A stretch of DNA of 64,000 bases, from assembly GCA_948469375.1 (NCBI GenBank), contig CAOKLO010000006.1, positions 23,919-87,918 on the forward strand, written 5' to 3'. The position numbers and the translations under genes were made by a program. The DNA comes from an uncultured bacterium. GTDB lineage: Bacteria; Bacillota; Clostridia; Oscillospirales; Oscillospiraceae. The notes under the pieces are model-generated. The model saw nothing but the letters and a program-made list of their open reading frames with translations, did not search any database and was not told where the DNA came from. The stretch's first letter is position 1. Every line of letters starts with the position of its first letter. This document shows, one piece after another, positions 26,612 through 36,251 of this stretch.

Positions 26612-26640
26612 CGCCCCGGCTTCCGCCGGGGCGAATTTTT
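26612..26640 (+). terminator. Terminator after the PilZ gene
   Basis: CGCCCCGGC / GCCGGGGCG with a TTCC loop, then AATTTTT. Confidence 0.88.
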
Positions 26641-26672
26641 GCGCCGAAACCCTTCCCCAGCCAACAATGGCC

Positions 26673-26701
26673 TTGCTACCGCCGCTTTTTTTTGGTATAA
26701 T
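26673..26701 (+). promoter_or_regulatory. aroK promoter
   Basis: TTGCTA at 26673-26678, a 17-base spacer and TATAAT at 26696-26701, about 46 bases before aroK. Confidence 0.7.
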
Positions 26702-26747
26702 ACTACGATTAGAAACCCAGGCGGAAAGCGGTTGAGGGGGCGCGGGA

Positions 26748-27365
26748 ATGGACAACATAATCCTGATCGGGATGCCGGGGTCGGGCAAAAGCACCGTGGG
26801 CGTGGTGCTGGCCAAGACCCTGGGCCTGCGCTTTGTGGACGTGGACCTGCTCATTCAGGAGCGGGAGGGCGCTCTGCTCCAGGAGCTCATCGATAGGCGG
26901 GGGGTGGAGCGGTTCCTGGACCTGGAGCGGGACGCCATTTGCTCCCTGGAGTGCCGGGGGACGGTGGTGGCCCCCGGGGGCAGCTGCGTGTGCCGGGAGG
27001 AGTCCGTCGCCCATATGCGGCGGCTGGGGACGGTGGTCTATCTCCAGCTGTCCCTAGAGGACGTGGCGGGGCGCATTCACAACCTGGCGTCCCGGGGCAT
27101 TGCCCTCTCCCCCGGCCAAGGCCTGGCCGACGTGTACCAGTACCGGGTCCCACTGTATGAGCGGTGCGCCCACATCACCATCCCGGTCGGGGGCCAAAGC
27201 CTGGCGGAGACGGTAGAAAAAGTGCGGAGCCGTTGTGATCAGCGCGGATGGAGCGAAGCGAGGTCAAGCGCAGGGGCGCACAGCGCCCCGGAGACCAGGC
27301 CGAGCCGGAGTGAAGCCGCGCGTTGCGAACAGGCGGAGCATGACAACAAACGATTTTTAAGATAG
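26748..27365 (+). CDS. aroK: Shikimate kinase with a repeat-derived tail
   Basis: A 205-residue shikimate kinase, which phosphorylates shikimate in the chorismate pathway. The P-loop GMPGSGKST is at residues 8-16. FVDVDLLIQ and RRGVERFLDLE provide the shikimate-binding Asp and Arg residues, and the GGS loop follows. Family members are usually about 165-175 residues. Here the homologous part ends near residue 165 (AETVEKVRSRC), and the last 40 residues are encoded by repeat copy B (27225-27347). The tail is Arg/Ser/Glu-rich with no known fold. Other aro genes are absent from the window. Confidence 0.88.
   Translation: MDNIILIGMPGSGKSTVGVVLAKTLGLRFVDVDLLIQEREGALLQELIDRRGVERFLDLERDAICSLECRGTVVAPGGSCVCREESVAHMRRLGTVVYLQLSLEDVAGRIHNLASRGIALSPGQGLADVYQYRVPLYERCAHITIPVGGQSLAETVEKVRSRCDQRGWSEARSSAGAHSAPETRPSRSEAARCEQAEHDNKRFLR
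27225..27347 (+). repeat. Structured repeat R, copy B, inside the 3' end of aroK
   Basis: It starts GGAGCCGTTGTGATCAGCGCGG and ends CCGCGCGTTGCGAACAGGCGGAGCATGACAAC. The stem GCGCGG/CCGCGC corresponds to GCACGG/CCGTGC in copy C, a compensating change. An inner GGGGCGC-ACA-GCGCCCC hairpin is present. It overlaps the aroK reading frame and ends 34 bases before the helicase gene. Confidence 0.7.
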
Positions 27366-27380
27366 GAATGTAGAATATTT

Positions 27381-29249
27381 ATGAATTTCCGCGATCTGGG
27401 GCTCACCGCCCCCATCCTCAAGGCCCTCACTCAGGAGGGCTACACCGACCCCACCCCCATTCAGCGCAAGGCCATTCCCCCCGCCCTGGCGGGCCGGGAC
27501 GTGCTGGGCTGCGCCCAGACCGGCACCGGCAAGACCTGCGCCTTTGCCGCGCCCATCCTCCAGCGGCTCGGCGGACGGGCGCCCAAGCCCCGGGTCATCC
27601 GGGCGCTGATCCTCACCCCCACCCGGGAGCTGGCCATTCAGATTCAAGACTCCTTCGTGGCCTACGGGCGGAATCTGCCCCTGCGCTCCGCGGTCATTTT
27701 CGGCGGTGTGGGCCAGCAGCCCCAGGTGGACGCCATTCGGAAGGGGCTGGACATTTTGGTGGCCACGCCGGGCCGTCTGCTGGACCTCCAGGGTCAAGGA
27801 CTGATCGACCTGTCCCATATTGAAATCTTTGTGCTGGACGAGGCCGACCGGATGCTGGACATGGGCTTTGTCCACGATGTAAAACGGGTGCTCAAGCTGC
27901 TGCCGGAGAAAAAACAGACGCTGTTTTTCTCCGCCACCATGCCCCCGGAGGTCATGGGACTGGTGAACGGCCTGCTCCACGATTATGTTCGAGTGGCGGT
28001 GGACCCGGTGTCCTCGCCGGTGGAGGTCATCAAGCAGTCCCTCTATTATGTGGACAAATCCAACAAGACCAAGCTTCTGGCCCATCTTATGGAAGAGCGG
28101 AAAATTTCCTCCGCGCTGGTGTTCTCCCGGACCAAGCACGGGGCGAACCGCATCGTCCAGGATTTGGTAAAGCGGGGCATTTCCGCCGCCGCCATCCACG
28201 GAAACAAGAGCCAGACCGCCCGGGTGCAGGCCCTGAACGACTTCAAGGCGGGCCGGGTGCGGGTGCTGTGCGCCACCGACATCGCCGCCCGGGGCATCGA
28301 CATCGACCAGCTGCCCTTTGTGTTCAACTACAACCTGCCCGATGTGCCGGAGACCTATGTCCACCGCATCGGCCGCACCGGAAGGGCGGGGCATGAGGGA
28401 GAGGCCGTCTCCTTCTGCCAGTTTGACGAAAAGGACGAGCTGAAGGCCATCGAGAAGCTGCTGGGACGGCCCATCCCGGTGGTGGAACACCACCCCTTCC
28501 CCATGGAAAACCTTGACCCGCCTAAAAAGGACAAACGGGGGCGGGTTGTGAACGCCGAGGACGCAGAGGCCAGGGCCGCCGCCAAGGAGAAGCGCCGTCA
28601 AAAGGACGAGTTGAACAAGGCCAGGGCCGATGAGCGCAAAAAGGCCGCCGCTCAGGCGGCCGCGGCCCCTGTTCCGCCTGCCCCTGGGGAGGAGGCGGGC
28701 GCCAAGAAAAAGCGCTGCCGCAAAAAAAGCGGCGGCGGACAGGAGCTTCCGGCGGCGGAGACTGCGGCCCCCGCCAGGGAGGAGGCTCCGGCTCCGCGCG
28801 GCAAGCCCGTTGGGCGGGGCGTGCGGCAGGGCAGGCTTCAGGATACCATGCCCGACGACCCGTCCATGCCGGTTACCGACTTCTGTAAGCCCAACCCGCT
28901 GGATTCGGACGTGATTATGGATGCCACCGCCCGGCTGCTGGCCCCCCGGCGGCCCACAGTCCGGCCCCAGGTCCAGCCCCAGAGCCAGCAAGGGGCCCAG
29001 CCCTCAAAAAAGCAGGACAAGAAACAAAGGCCCGCCCGGCAAAAGCCCCGGAGGCAGGGCAAAAAGCAGGGCGCGCCCGTTCAGCCGGAAAAGGAGCCCG
29101 TTCTGCCGCCCTCTCTGTCCGAAAAACGGAAGCGCCGCCGGGACGACCGGCCCCGGCCCATTGAAGCGCCGCTGCGCTCCGACCGGCAGAAGGACTCCAC
29201 CCAGCACAAAAGCCTGATGCGGCCCTACTACCTCCATGGCGACGACTGA
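27381..29249 (+). CDS. DEAD-box RNA helicase (RhlE-like) with a long basic tail
   Basis: A 622-residue ATP-dependent RNA helicase. All core motifs are visible: Q motif ([12 protein letters not shown]), [43 protein letters not shown] and HRIGRTGR, covering residues 1-375. From about residue 385 the protein is a long low-complexity tail rich in Lys, Arg, Ala and Pro. Such tails bind RNA and often support cold growth or ribosome assembly. It follows aroK by 15 bases with the structured repeat B in its upstream region. Its 3' end overlaps the phosphoesterase gene by 14 bases. Confidence 0.93.
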   Translation: MNFRDLGLTAPILKALTQEGYTDPTPIQRKAIPPALAGRDVLGCAQTGTGKTCAFAAPILQRLGGRAPKPRVIRALILTPTRELAIQIQDSFVAYGRNLPLRSAVIFGGVGQQPQVDAIRKGLDILVATPGRLLDLQGQGLIDLSHIEIFVLDEADRMLDMGFVHDVKRVLKLLPEKKQTLFFSATMPPEVMGLVNGLLHDYVRVAVDPVSSPVEVIKQSLYYVDKSNKTKLLAHLMEERKISSALVFSRTKHGANRIVQDLVKRGISAAAIHGNKSQTARVQALNDFKAGRVRVLCATDIAARGIDIDQLPFVFNYNLPDVPETYVHRIGRTGRAGHEGEAVSFCQFDEKDELKAIEKLLGRPIPVVEHHPFPMENLDPPKKDKRGRVVNAEDAEARAAAKEKRRQKDELNKARADERKKAAAQAAAAPVPPAPGEEAGAKKKRCRKKSGGGQELPAAETAAPAREEAPAPRGKPVGRGVRQGRLQDTMPDDPSMPVTDFCKPNPLDSDVIMDATARLLAPRRPTVRPQVQPQSQQGAQPSKKQDKKQRPARQKPRRQGKKQGAPVQPEKEPVLPPSLSEKRKRRRDDRPRPIEAPLRSDRQKDSTQHKSLMRPYYLHGDD

Positions 29250-30132
29250 GCGGGAGGGGACGCCCCACCGCCGCCCAAGAAAAAAAAGGCGCCATTCCCT
29301 GCGGTGGCTGGCTGGCCTGCTGGCGGTGGCCGTGGGAGGCTGGGGCTGGTTCCAGTGGCAGTGCTGGGGCCTCCAGGTGACCCAGGCCGAAGCGGCGCTG
29401 AGCCGCCTGCCGGAGGGGTTTGACGGCTATCGAATCGTCCACCTGTCCGACCTCCATGGGCACGAGTACGGGGAGGGCAATGCGGACTTGCTGGCACGGG
29501 TGGCGGAGCAGAAGCCTGACCTCATCGTGATTACGGGAGACGTGGTGGACCAGGAAAGTCAGCTTGAGATGATCCCGGCTCTGGCAAAGGGGCTGGCGGC
29601 CGTCGCGCCGGCCTATTACGTCACGGGCAACCACGAGTGGTCGCTGGGAACGGGGACGGTGAAGGAGCTGAAGGGGCTGTTTTCCCAGTGTGGGGTCACG
29701 CCGCTGTCCAATCAGTATGAGATCTTGGAGCGGAACGGCTCCCAAATGGTGCTGGCCGGGGTGGACGACCCCAACGGCTACGCCGACCAGACGACGCCGG
29801 AGGAGCTTTTTGCTCAGATTAACAAACAAGCGCCGGGACTGTTTACGCTCCTGCTGGCACACCGCAACGACCGCTTTGGGGAATATGCCGAGGCGGGGTA
29901 TGATTTCGTCATGTCCGGTCACGGGCACGGAGGGATTGTGCGCCTGCCCTTTTTGGGCGGTTTGGTGGGGACCGACCGAAGATTTTTTCCAGATTGGACG
30001 GCAGGGCTTTACACATTGGGGGACAGCACGCTGTTTGTCTCCCGGGGGCTGGGAAACAATACGGTTCCCTTTCAAGGCTTTCGGATTTTCAACCGGCCGG
30101 AGCTTGCGGTGGTGACGCTGAAAACGGGATAG
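29236..30132 (+). CDS. Membrane-anchored calcineurin-like phosphoesterase
   Basis: A 298-residue metallophosphoesterase of the YkuE/YaeI type. A very basic N-terminus ([12 protein letters not shown]) precedes one membrane segment at about residues 24-40. The catalytic domain faces outward and carries all the metal motifs: [29 protein letters not shown] and SGHGHGG. Relatives act on lipids or nucleotides at the membrane; the substrate here is unknown. The start overlaps the helicase stop by 14 bases, so they form an operon. The acetyltransferase gene follows after 25 bases. Confidence 0.88.
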   Translation: MATTEREGTPHRRPRKKRRHSLRWLAGLLAVAVGGWGWFQWQCWGLQVTQAEAALSRLPEGFDGYRIVHLSDLHGHEYGEGNADLLARVAEQKPDLIVITGDVVDQESQLEMIPALAKGLAAVAPAYYVTGNHEWSLGTGTVKELKGLFSQCGVTPLSNQYEILERNGSQMVLAGVDDPNGYADQTTPEELFAQINKQAPGLFTLLLAHRNDRFGEYAEAGYDFVMSGHGHGGIVRLPFLGGLVGTDRRFFPDWTAGLYTLGDSTLFVSRGLGNNTVPFQGFRIFNRPELAVVTLKTG

Positions 30133-30157
30133 TTTGCCTGGTTTGGAGTGATTTTTG

Positions 30158-30775
30158 ATGACGGAAACAGAAAAAATGCTGGCGGGAAAGCTGTATGATC
30201 CCACTGACCCGGAGCTGACAAAGCAGCGTATAACAGCCCACCGCCTGTCCCAGGTGTACAACAGCACCTTTGAGGATGAGACGGAAAAGCGGGCGGACAT
30301 CCTGCGGCAGCTCCTGCCCCACATGGGAAAAGACTGCGGCTTCCAGGGGCCCATCCAGTTCGACTACGGAATTTATACCACGGTAGGGACGGGCAGCTTC
30401 GCCAATTTCAATTTTACGGTGCTGGACTGCTGTCCGGTGACCATTGGAAACAACGTGTTTTTCGGGCCCAACTGCTCCCTCATGCCCCCTATGCACCCCC
30501 TCCTGCCCCAGGAGCGCATTATTCGGCGCAGAGAGGATGGGACGCTGTACGACCTGGAGTACGCCAAGCCCATCACCATCGAGGACGACTGCTGGATTGC
30601 CGCTAACGTGGTGGTCTGCGGCGGCGTCACCATCGGCCGAGGCTGCGTCATCGGCGCGGGGAGCGTGGTCACCCGAGACATCCCTGCCGGGTCGTTGGCG
30701 GCGGGCAATCCCTGCCGGGTAATCCGGCCCATCAGCGGGGCGGATTCGGTGGAGCTCAAGCGGGAGCTGTTTTAA
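30158..30775 (+). CDS. Maltose O-acetyltransferase-like hexapeptide acetyltransferase
   Basis: A 205-residue protein of the Maa/LacA/NodL family, which acetylates sugars with acetyl-CoA. An N-terminal Maa segment (TETEKMLAGKLYDPTDPELTKQR) is followed by left-handed beta-helix hexapeptides (VTIGNNVFFGPNCSL, ITIEDDCWIAANVVVCGGVTIGRGCVIGAGSVV). The catalytic His lies in PPMHPLL. The C-terminal AGNPCRVIRPI is typical. The ATG at 30158 is preceded by GGAG. It is three bases from mnmG, so it is co-transcribed; the natural acceptor sugar is unknown. Confidence 0.9.
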   Translation: MTETEKMLAGKLYDPTDPELTKQRITAHRLSQVYNSTFEDETEKRADILRQLLPHMGKDCGFQGPIQFDYGIYTTVGTGSFANFNFTVLDCCPVTIGNNVFFGPNCSLMPPMHPLLPQERIIRRREDGTLYDLEYAKPITIEDDCWIAANVVVCGGVTIGRGCVIGAGSVVTRDIPAGSLAAGNPCRVIRPISGADSVELKRELF

Positions 30776-30778
30776 GCC

Positions 30779-32647
30779 ATGAACAGCTACGACGCCGGAC
30801 AATTTGACATCGCCGTCATCGGCACGGGCCACGCGGGGATTGAAGCCGCCCTGGCTTCCGCCCGCATGGGGCTGAACACCGTGTGTTTTACCATCAACCT
30901 GGACGCGGTGGGCAATATGCCCTGCAATCCCGCCATAGGCGGCACAGGCAAGGGCCACCTGGTCCGGGAAATCGACGCCCTGGGCGGCGAGATGGCCCGG
31001 GCCGCCGACAAGGCCTGCATTCAATACCGGATGCTCAACCGGGGCAAGGGCCCCGCTGTGTGGTCCCTGCGCGCCCAGGCGGACCGCCGCCGCTATCAGG
31101 AGGTCATGAAGCACACCCTGGAATTGCAGGACAAGCTGTGGGTGAAACAGGCGGAGGTGACGGAGATTTTGACGGAAAACGGCGTGGTGTCCGCCGTGCG
31201 CACCGCCACTGGGGCCGCCTATGCCGTCAAGGCGGCGGTCATCGCTACGGGAACCTATTTAGGCGGGCGGACGATTGTGGGCGAGGTCACACGCTCCTCC
31301 GGCCCAGACGGCATGGCGGCGGCCCTGCCGCTGACGGAGTGCCTGACCCGGCTGGGCCTGTCCATCCGCAGGTTCAAGACGGGCACGCCTCCAAGGGTGA
31401 ACCGCCGCAGCGTGGACTTCTCCAAAATGGAGGTCCAGCCGGGGGACGATGTGCCGGAACCCTTTTCCTTCTCCACGACCGCGCCGCCGGAAAACCGGGC
31501 GGTGTGCTATCTGACCTATACCAACGAGGCCACCCATCAGGTCATTCGGAACAACCTCCACCGCTCCCCCCTGTTCTCCGGCGTGATCGAGGGTGTGGGG
31601 CCTCGGTACTGCCCCTCCATTGAGGACAAGGTGGTGCGCTTTTCCGAAAAACCCCGGCACCAGCTGTTCATCGAGCCCATGGGTCTGAACACGGAGGAAC
31701 TCTACATCCAGGGCTTTTCCTCCTCCCTGCCCGAGGAGGTGCAGGTGGAAATGCTCCATACGATTCCCGGCCTGGAACAGGCCGAGATGACCCGGTGCGC
31801 CTACGCCATTGAGTACGACTGCGTGGACCCCACTGAGCTTCTGCCCACGCTGGAGTGCAAAAGGGTCCCCGGCTTGTACGGCGCGGGGCAGTTCAACGGT
31901 TCCTCCGGCTATGAGGAGGCCGCCGCCCAGGGGCTGATTGCGGGCATCAACGCCGCGTTGAAAATCAAGGGTGAGCCGCCGCTGATCCTGACCCGCGGGG
32001 ACGGCTATACCGGCGTGCTCATCGACGACCTGGTGACCAAGGGCACCAACGAGCCCTACCGCATGATGACCTCCCGGACGGAATACCGGCTGATCCACCG
32101 GCAGGACAACGCCGACAAACGGCTTGCCGCCTACGGCCGCCGGGTTGGATTGGTGAGCGGGGAGCGTCTGGCCCGGGTGGAGGAAAAATACGCCGCCGTG
32201 GACCGGGAAATCAAGCGCCTGGAGCATACCGGAGCTCCTCCCTCCCCCGGGCTGGACGCGCTGCTGGCGGACCAGGGCGAGTCCCCCTGTCCCCATGGCG
32301 CGCGGCTGGTGGACCTGCTCCGCCGCCCCCGGCTGAGCTATGAGGATTTGGCCCCCTTCGACCCGGCCCGCGCCCCCCTTTCCCGGGAAATCACCCAGCA
32401 GGTGGAGATTTCAGTGAAATATCAGGGCTACATTGACCGGCAGAACCGCCAGGTAGAGGAGATGCGCAGGCTGGAGGACAGGCCTCTGCCCCCGGATGTG
32501 GACTATCTGGGCATACAGGGTCTGCGGCTGGAGGCAAGGCAGAAGCTGGACAGAATCAGGCCGCTGAATTTGGGGCAGGCCTCCCGGGTGTCCGGAGTGT
32601 CCCCAGCGGACGTGACGGCCCTGATGGTTTATCTGGAAAGAGGTTAG
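30779..32647 (+). CDS. mnmG: tRNA uridine-5-carboxymethylaminomethyl enzyme MnmG
   Basis: A 622-residue MnmG (GidA), the FAD enzyme that with MnmE modifies U34 of several tRNAs. The Rossmann motif [19 protein letters not shown] is at residues 12-30. [16 protein letters not shown], the signature [15 protein letters not shown], and [16 protein letters not shown] are all present. The C-terminal MnmE-binding domain is complete. In many bacteria mnmG follows mnmE near the origin; here mnmE is not in the window, and mnmG is 20 kb away from jag, beside unrelated genes. Confidence 0.97.
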   Translation: MNSYDAGQFDIAVIGTGHAGIEAALASARMGLNTVCFTINLDAVGNMPCNPAIGGTGKGHLVREIDALGGEMARAADKACIQYRMLNRGKGPAVWSLRAQADRRRYQEVMKHTLELQDKLWVKQAEVTEILTENGVVSAVRTATGAAYAVKAAVIATGTYLGGRTIVGEVTRSSGPDGMAAALPLTECLTRLGLSIRRFKTGTPPRVNRRSVDFSKMEVQPGDDVPEPFSFSTTAPPENRAVCYLTYTNEATHQVIRNNLHRSPLFSGVIEGVGPRYCPSIEDKVVRFSEKPRHQLFIEPMGLNTEELYIQGFSSSLPEEVQVEMLHTIPGLEQAEMTRCAYAIEYDCVDPTELLPTLECKRVPGLYGAGQFNGSSGYEEAAAQGLIAGINAALKIKGEPPLILTRGDGYTGVLIDDLVTKGTNEPYRMMTSRTEYRLIHRQDNADKRLAAYGRRVGLVSGERLARVEEKYAAVDREIKRLEHTGAPPSPGLDALLADQGESPCPHGARLVDLLRRPRLSYEDLAPFDPARAPLSREITQQVEISVKYQGYIDRQNRQVEEMRRLEDRPLPPDVDYLGIQGLRLEARQKLDRIRPLNLGQASRVSGVSPADVTALMVYLERG

Positions 32648-32651
32648 CGCT

Positions 32652-33125
32652 ATGGAGATCGTGACCTGTGAACTGCCTGCCGTTTCCGTCATCGGAATGG
32701 AGGGCGAGGCACGGCCCGGACACAGCCCCGCTTCCGCGCTGTGGGAGAAAGCCAATACCCGCTTTGGCGAGGTGGAGGCGCTGGCCCTGCGGGACGAAAA
32801 CGGCGTGCCCGTGGGTGTCTGGGGCGCGATGAGCGATTTGTCCCGCTCCTTCCTGCCCTGGGAGGACGGGTTTTCCCGGGGCCTCTACCTGGCGGGGGTC
32901 CAAGCTTCTCCGGAGGCACTTCCGCCGGAGGGCTGGGTGAAATGGACCCTGCCCGCCTTCGCCTGCCTTCGGGTGAAAGTGGAGGAGGACTATGCCGCCG
33001 CGTTCCAAGCAGGGCTGGGCGAGCTGGAGCGCCGGGGCCTTGCTCTGGCCGGGGCTGTGCAGGACTGCCACCGCCCGGCGGAGGGCGGACAGCTGTATTT
33101 GTTCTTCCCATTCAAACGACTGTGA
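32652..33125 (+). CDS. GyrI-like small-molecule-binding domain protein
   Basis: A 157-residue protein that appears to be a stand-alone GyrI-like/effector-binding domain. It starts MEIVTCELPAVSVIGMEG (the typical first strand), then ALWEKANTRF...GVWGAMSDLSRSF, and ends with the paired strands AFACLRVKVEEDYAAAF and QLYLFFPFKR. Such domains bind hydrophobic drugs or act in regulators; here no DNA-binding domain is attached. It lies four bases after mnmG and 14 bases before murT, so it shares their operon. Its ligand is unknown. Confidence 0.7.
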   Translation: MEIVTCELPAVSVIGMEGEARPGHSPASALWEKANTRFGEVEALALRDENGVPVGVWGAMSDLSRSFLPWEDGFSRGLYLAGVQASPEALPPEGWVKWTLPAFACLRVKVEEDYAAAFQAGLGELERRGLALAGAVQDCHRPAEGGQLYLFFPFKRL

Positions 33126-33139
33126 GAGGAAGCATAAAC

Positions 33140-34471
33140 ATGAGATTAGTTTTGGCTGTGATTGTGTGCAAGGTCCTTCGGTTTATCGGCGGGCTGATGG
33201 GCAAGGGCAGTTCCCTGCCGGGGGAATTTGCGCTGAAGGTCTGTCCTGATGTGCTGGGGCGGGTGAAGCTGCCCCCCCACATCATCGCCGTCACCGGGTC
33301 CAACGGCAAGACCTCCACCGTGGAGATGATCGCCTCCATTTTGGAGGCTGACGGAAAACGGGTGGTGTACAACAAGGAGGGCGCCAACCAGATCGAGGGA
33401 GTGACCACCCTCATTTTGACCCGCTGCTCCCTGGGGGGCAGGCTGAAGGGGGACGTGCTGCTGCTGGAAAGCGACGAGCGCTATGCCCGGCATACCTTTC
33501 GCTTCTTCCACCCCACCCATTTTGTGATTACCAACCTGTACCGGGACCAGCTCACCCGCAACGGACACCCCGAGTGGGTGTACGACGCTATCAAGCCCGC
33601 CATTTTTCCGGAGACGGAATTGGTGCTCAACGCTGACGACCCGCTGGTGTCCTGCTTTGCCAAGGACCACGACCCGGATAAGGTGAAGTGGTTCGGCCTG
33701 GACCAGTGCGCGGTCAGCACAAAGGAACACAAAGGCGTCTATCACGACGGCCTGCGCTGCCCGGTGTGCAAGGGGCGGATGGAGTATTCCTGCTATCACT
33801 ACGCACATATTGGGCACTATTCCTGCCCCTCCTGCGGCCACAAGCGGCATGAGACCGACTTTGCCGTCACCGCTCTGGATCTGAGAGAGGGAAAGCTGAC
33901 CATCAACGGGGAGGCTGAAATCTCCCTGGCCTTCAAGAGCATTTACAACGTGTACAATATCCTGGCGGCCTGGTCGGTGTGCGCTCTGGCGAGGGTGGAC
34001 CGGTCCGTTATGACTGGAGTTATCAACAACTATATGTTGAAAAATGGCCGGATGATTACCTTCCGTTTGGGAAGTCACCAGGGAACGCTGCTCACATCCA
34101 AGCACGAGAACTCGGTGGCCTACGATACCAACCTGGGCTATATCGCGGACACCGACAAGCCCTGTACGGTGCTGGTAATTGTGGACTCCATCAGCCGCAA
34201 GTATTTCACAGGCGAGACCAGCTGGCTGTGGGACATCGACTTTGACCGGCTCAGCTGCGGGCATATCCAGAAGGTGATGCTGTACGGAAAGTACTGCAAC
34301 GATTTGGCGGTGCGGTTCAAGTACAGCCGTATTCCGGCGGATAAAATTGAAGTGGGCGAGGATATCCGCACGGCGGCGGAGTATTTGAAGGGCAGCGGGG
34401 ACGAGGACGTGTACGTGGTCACCTGCTTCTCCGACCGGGACAAGCTGCTGGCCCATACAGAGCGGGACTGA
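33140..34471 (+). CDS. murT: Lipid II isoglutaminyl synthase subunit MurT
   Basis: A 443-residue Mur-ligase-family protein. The ATP site GSNGKTSTVEMIA lies near residue 55, and the substrate-lid motif NADDPLVSCFA follows. A zinc ribbon inserted near residues 210-240 (CPVCKGRME...CPSCGHKRHE) is diagnostic of MurT. The C-terminal DUF1727 domain is present. MurT with GatD amidates the D-Glu of lipid II to D-isoglutamine in Gram-positive bacteria. The GatD-like gene follows, but it lacks the expected catalytic residues, so the reaction here is uncertain. The ATG follows GAGAGGAAG. Confidence 0.93.
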   Translation: MRLVLAVIVCKVLRFIGGLMGKGSSLPGEFALKVCPDVLGRVKLPPHIIAVTGSNGKTSTVEMIASILEADGKRVVYNKEGANQIEGVTTLILTRCSLGGRLKGDVLLLESDERYARHTFRFFHPTHFVITNLYRDQLTRNGHPEWVYDAIKPAIFPETELVLNADDPLVSCFAKDHDPDKVKWFGLDQCAVSTKEHKGVYHDGLRCPVCKGRMEYSCYHYAHIGHYSCPSCGHKRHETDFAVTALDLREGKLTINGEAEISLAFKSIYNVYNILAAWSVCALARVDRSVMTGVINNYMLKNGRMITFRLGSHQGTLLTSKHENSVAYDTNLGYIADTDKPCTVLVIVDSISRKYFTGETSWLWDIDFDRLSCGHIQKVMLYGKYCNDLAVRFKYSRIPADKIEVGEDIRTAAEYLKGSGDEDVYVVTCFSDRDKLLAHTERD

Positions 34472-34581
34472 CCTGATTTTTTGGAAAAGAGCAGGAAAAA
34501 ACTTTAATCCGCCATGGAAGAGGTTGGAGTCAAATGTTTATGCACGACAAGGAACATGGTTTTGATGAGGAAGAAAATCAT

Positions 34582-35310
34582 ATGGAATTGACCATTTTAC
34601 ACCTTTATCCCGACTGTATGTCGCTGTATGGAGAGTACGCCAATATCATGGTGCTCCGCCGCCATCTGGAGGCCGCGGGGGTGGCTGTAACGGTCCAAAC
34701 AGCGCTGTTTGAGGACGCGCCGGATTTTGAACATGCCGGCTTCATTTACATGGGCGCAGGCACTGAGCGCACCCAAAAGGCGGCGCTCACCGCCCTGACG
34801 GCCCACGCTGAGGCGTTCAAGGCCGCCGTGGACCGGGGAGCGGTGGTGCTCTTTACCGGGAACGCCATGGAGACGCTTGGCATATCCATCGTGGACGCCG
34901 CAGGCAAGACGTGGCTCGGCCTGGGGCTGGCGGACTTTGCCACGGTGGAGACGAACCAACGCGCGCCGGAGGACGTAATTGCCCACACCTCCCTGTGGGA
35001 AAGCCCGGTGGTGGGCTTCATGAACAAATGCTCTATGACCGAGGATGCCACTCCCCTGTTTGACAAGCTGAGCCTGGGTTTCGGCAACGAGGAGGAAAAG
35101 GGTCCGGAGGGCTATGTGTCCGGCAATGTGTTCGCCACCCATATCACAGGCCCGGTGCTGACAAAAAACCCGGATTTTGTAGACTTCCTGATGAAACGCA
35201 TTTTTTCCGTCAAGGAGTGGGAGCTTCCCGCCTCCCTCCCTGTCCTTCCCTATGAGCGGGAGGCCTATGAGGTGACGCTAAAGGAGCTTTCAGCACGCTC
35301 CGGGAACTGA
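34582..35310 (+). CDS. GatD-like class I glutamine-amidotransferase-fold protein lacking the nucleophile
   Basis: A 242-residue GATase3-fold protein beside murT. The start MELTILHLYPDCMSLYGEYANIMVL matches GatD, but the nucleophile elbow reads VLFTGNAMETLG (residues 89-100) instead of the usual CGG-type motif, with Asn at position 94. The later motif reads THITGPVLTKNP, with Thr where the catalytic His is expected (around residue 189) and a His two positions earlier. It is therefore probably not a standard glutaminase. The ATG at 34582 has GAGGAA upstream and fits the family start; ATG 34534, preceded by GTTGGAG, would add 16 residues. It is likely co-transcribed with murT. Confidence 0.8.
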   Translation: MELTILHLYPDCMSLYGEYANIMVLRRHLEAAGVAVTVQTALFEDAPDFEHAGFIYMGAGTERTQKAALTALTAHAEAFKAAVDRGAVVLFTGNAMETLGISIVDAAGKTWLGLGLADFATVETNQRAPEDVIAHTSLWESPVVGFMNKCSMTEDATPLFDKLSLGFGNEEEKGPEGYVSGNVFATHITGPVLTKNPDFVDFLMKRIFSVKEWELPASLPVLPYEREAYEVTLKELSARSGN

Positions 35311-35332
35311 GAGAAGGCCAAATCTCTCCCCC

Positions 35333-35606
35333 GCCGAACGGCGCACTCACCCAGGCGCAGCATCATGGACCCCACCGCCTCCAATGCCCAACCACAAGCG
35401 GCAGCACAAATAAGCGGTCCTGCGCCGAAAGCCGCAAGCGCCGGAAAGACTCAAAAAACGGTTCGTATAGGCCTCCCCCGTAAACCAGGGGGTTCTTAGG
35501 GGGAAGCCCGCCTGTGAGCGAGAGCGCGCCCTTGGTGCTCGAAGCCGAACCGGCGGGATGCCCCCTAAGTGTGTCTTTGCCTACTTTCTGCACAAGCAGA
35601 AAGTAG
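35333..35606 (+). repeat. Dispersed repeat S, copy 1
   Basis: A 274-base repeat filling most of the gap between the gatD-like gene and the XRE gene. It shares long blocks with 42526-42796: CCGAACGGCGC, GGGGGTTCTTAGGGGGAA, CGCCTGTGAGCGAG, GAAGCCGAACCGGCGG and CCCCTAAG-GTGTCTTTG. It ends in a hairpin, CTACTTTCTGC-ACAA-GCAGAAAGTAG (35581-35606). A large foldback pairs CCGCCTGTGAGC... with ...GAACCGGCGG and flanking CCCCCT/AGGGGG. No gene is evident. The remainder, 35607-35755, holds the leader of the next operon. Confidence 0.75.
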
Positions 35607-35755
35607 ATCCCCGAAGGGCTCTCAGGGGTCCGCATCCCCAAAGGAAACCCAAACGTTACATTAAGAAACGGGAAAATGCTGTTCAAACCCAGCCGGTTTG
35701 CTAAGCTGAGGGTATCCAGGGGGATACTCCCCCGAACTAACAATGAGGTGATACC

Positions 35756-36238
35756 ATGAGCTTAGGAAACAAACTGTCGGAGGCCCGCCGGGCCAAAAAC
35801 CTGACCCAGGAGCAGCTGGCGGAGAGGCTGGACGTGACCCGGCAGGCGGTGAGCCGCTGGGAGTCTGACGCGGCCTACCCGGAGACGGACAAGATCGTGC
35901 GCATGGCCCAGATCCTGGAGGTGAGCTGCGATTATCTGCTCCAGGACGGGGTGGACGAGAAAGGAAACCCGGTAAAGCCGCCGGTGACCCGGCTGCTGGA
36001 ACAGGCCCAGGGAAAACGGGTGAAGCTAACCTTTTACGAGGACGACGGCATGCCCGTCGTCCACGAGTGGTGCGTGATCCGGGACTTCGACGGGGCCTGG
36101 GCCAACGTGGAAGTGGTGGTCAACCAGAAGAAGCCCCAGAAAAACGAGGTCCGGCTGATCCCCCTGTCCGCCATCAGCACCATCACCTTCCTCAAGGACG
36201 GGGAGGCGGCGAAGCGCTCCCCCCTGGATCTGAAGTGA
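35756..36238 (+). CDS. XRE-family regulator with a C-terminal beta domain
   Basis: A 160-residue protein. The Cro/CI-type HTH spans residues 1-65 (NKLSEARRAKNLTQEQLAERLDVTRQAVSRWESDAAYPETDKIVRMAQILEVSCDYLL). Residues 85-150 form a small beta-rich domain (GKRVKLTFYEDDG...ANVEVVVNQKKPQKNEVRLIPLSAISTITF) that resembles the domain of the next gene product. An AATGAGGTGATACC site precedes the ATG. It is 13 bases upstream of the membrane protein gene, so the two are in one operon. The shared domain suggests the two products contact each other or a common ligand. Confidence 0.85.
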   Translation: MSLGNKLSEARRAKNLTQEQLAERLDVTRQAVSRWESDAAYPETDKIVRMAQILEVSCDYLLQDGVDEKGNPVKPPVTRLLEQAQGKRVKLTFYEDDGMPVVHEWCVIRDFDGAWANVEVVVNQKKPQKNEVRLIPLSAISTITFLKDGEAAKRSPLDLK

Positions 36239-36251
36239 GGAGGGGCGGACG

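Noticed and set aside
35363-35743. A 126-codon - strand frame across repeat S copy 1
   Set aside because: The frame follows the repeat, not a gene; the corresponding frame in copy 3 has a different extent and no good start site.
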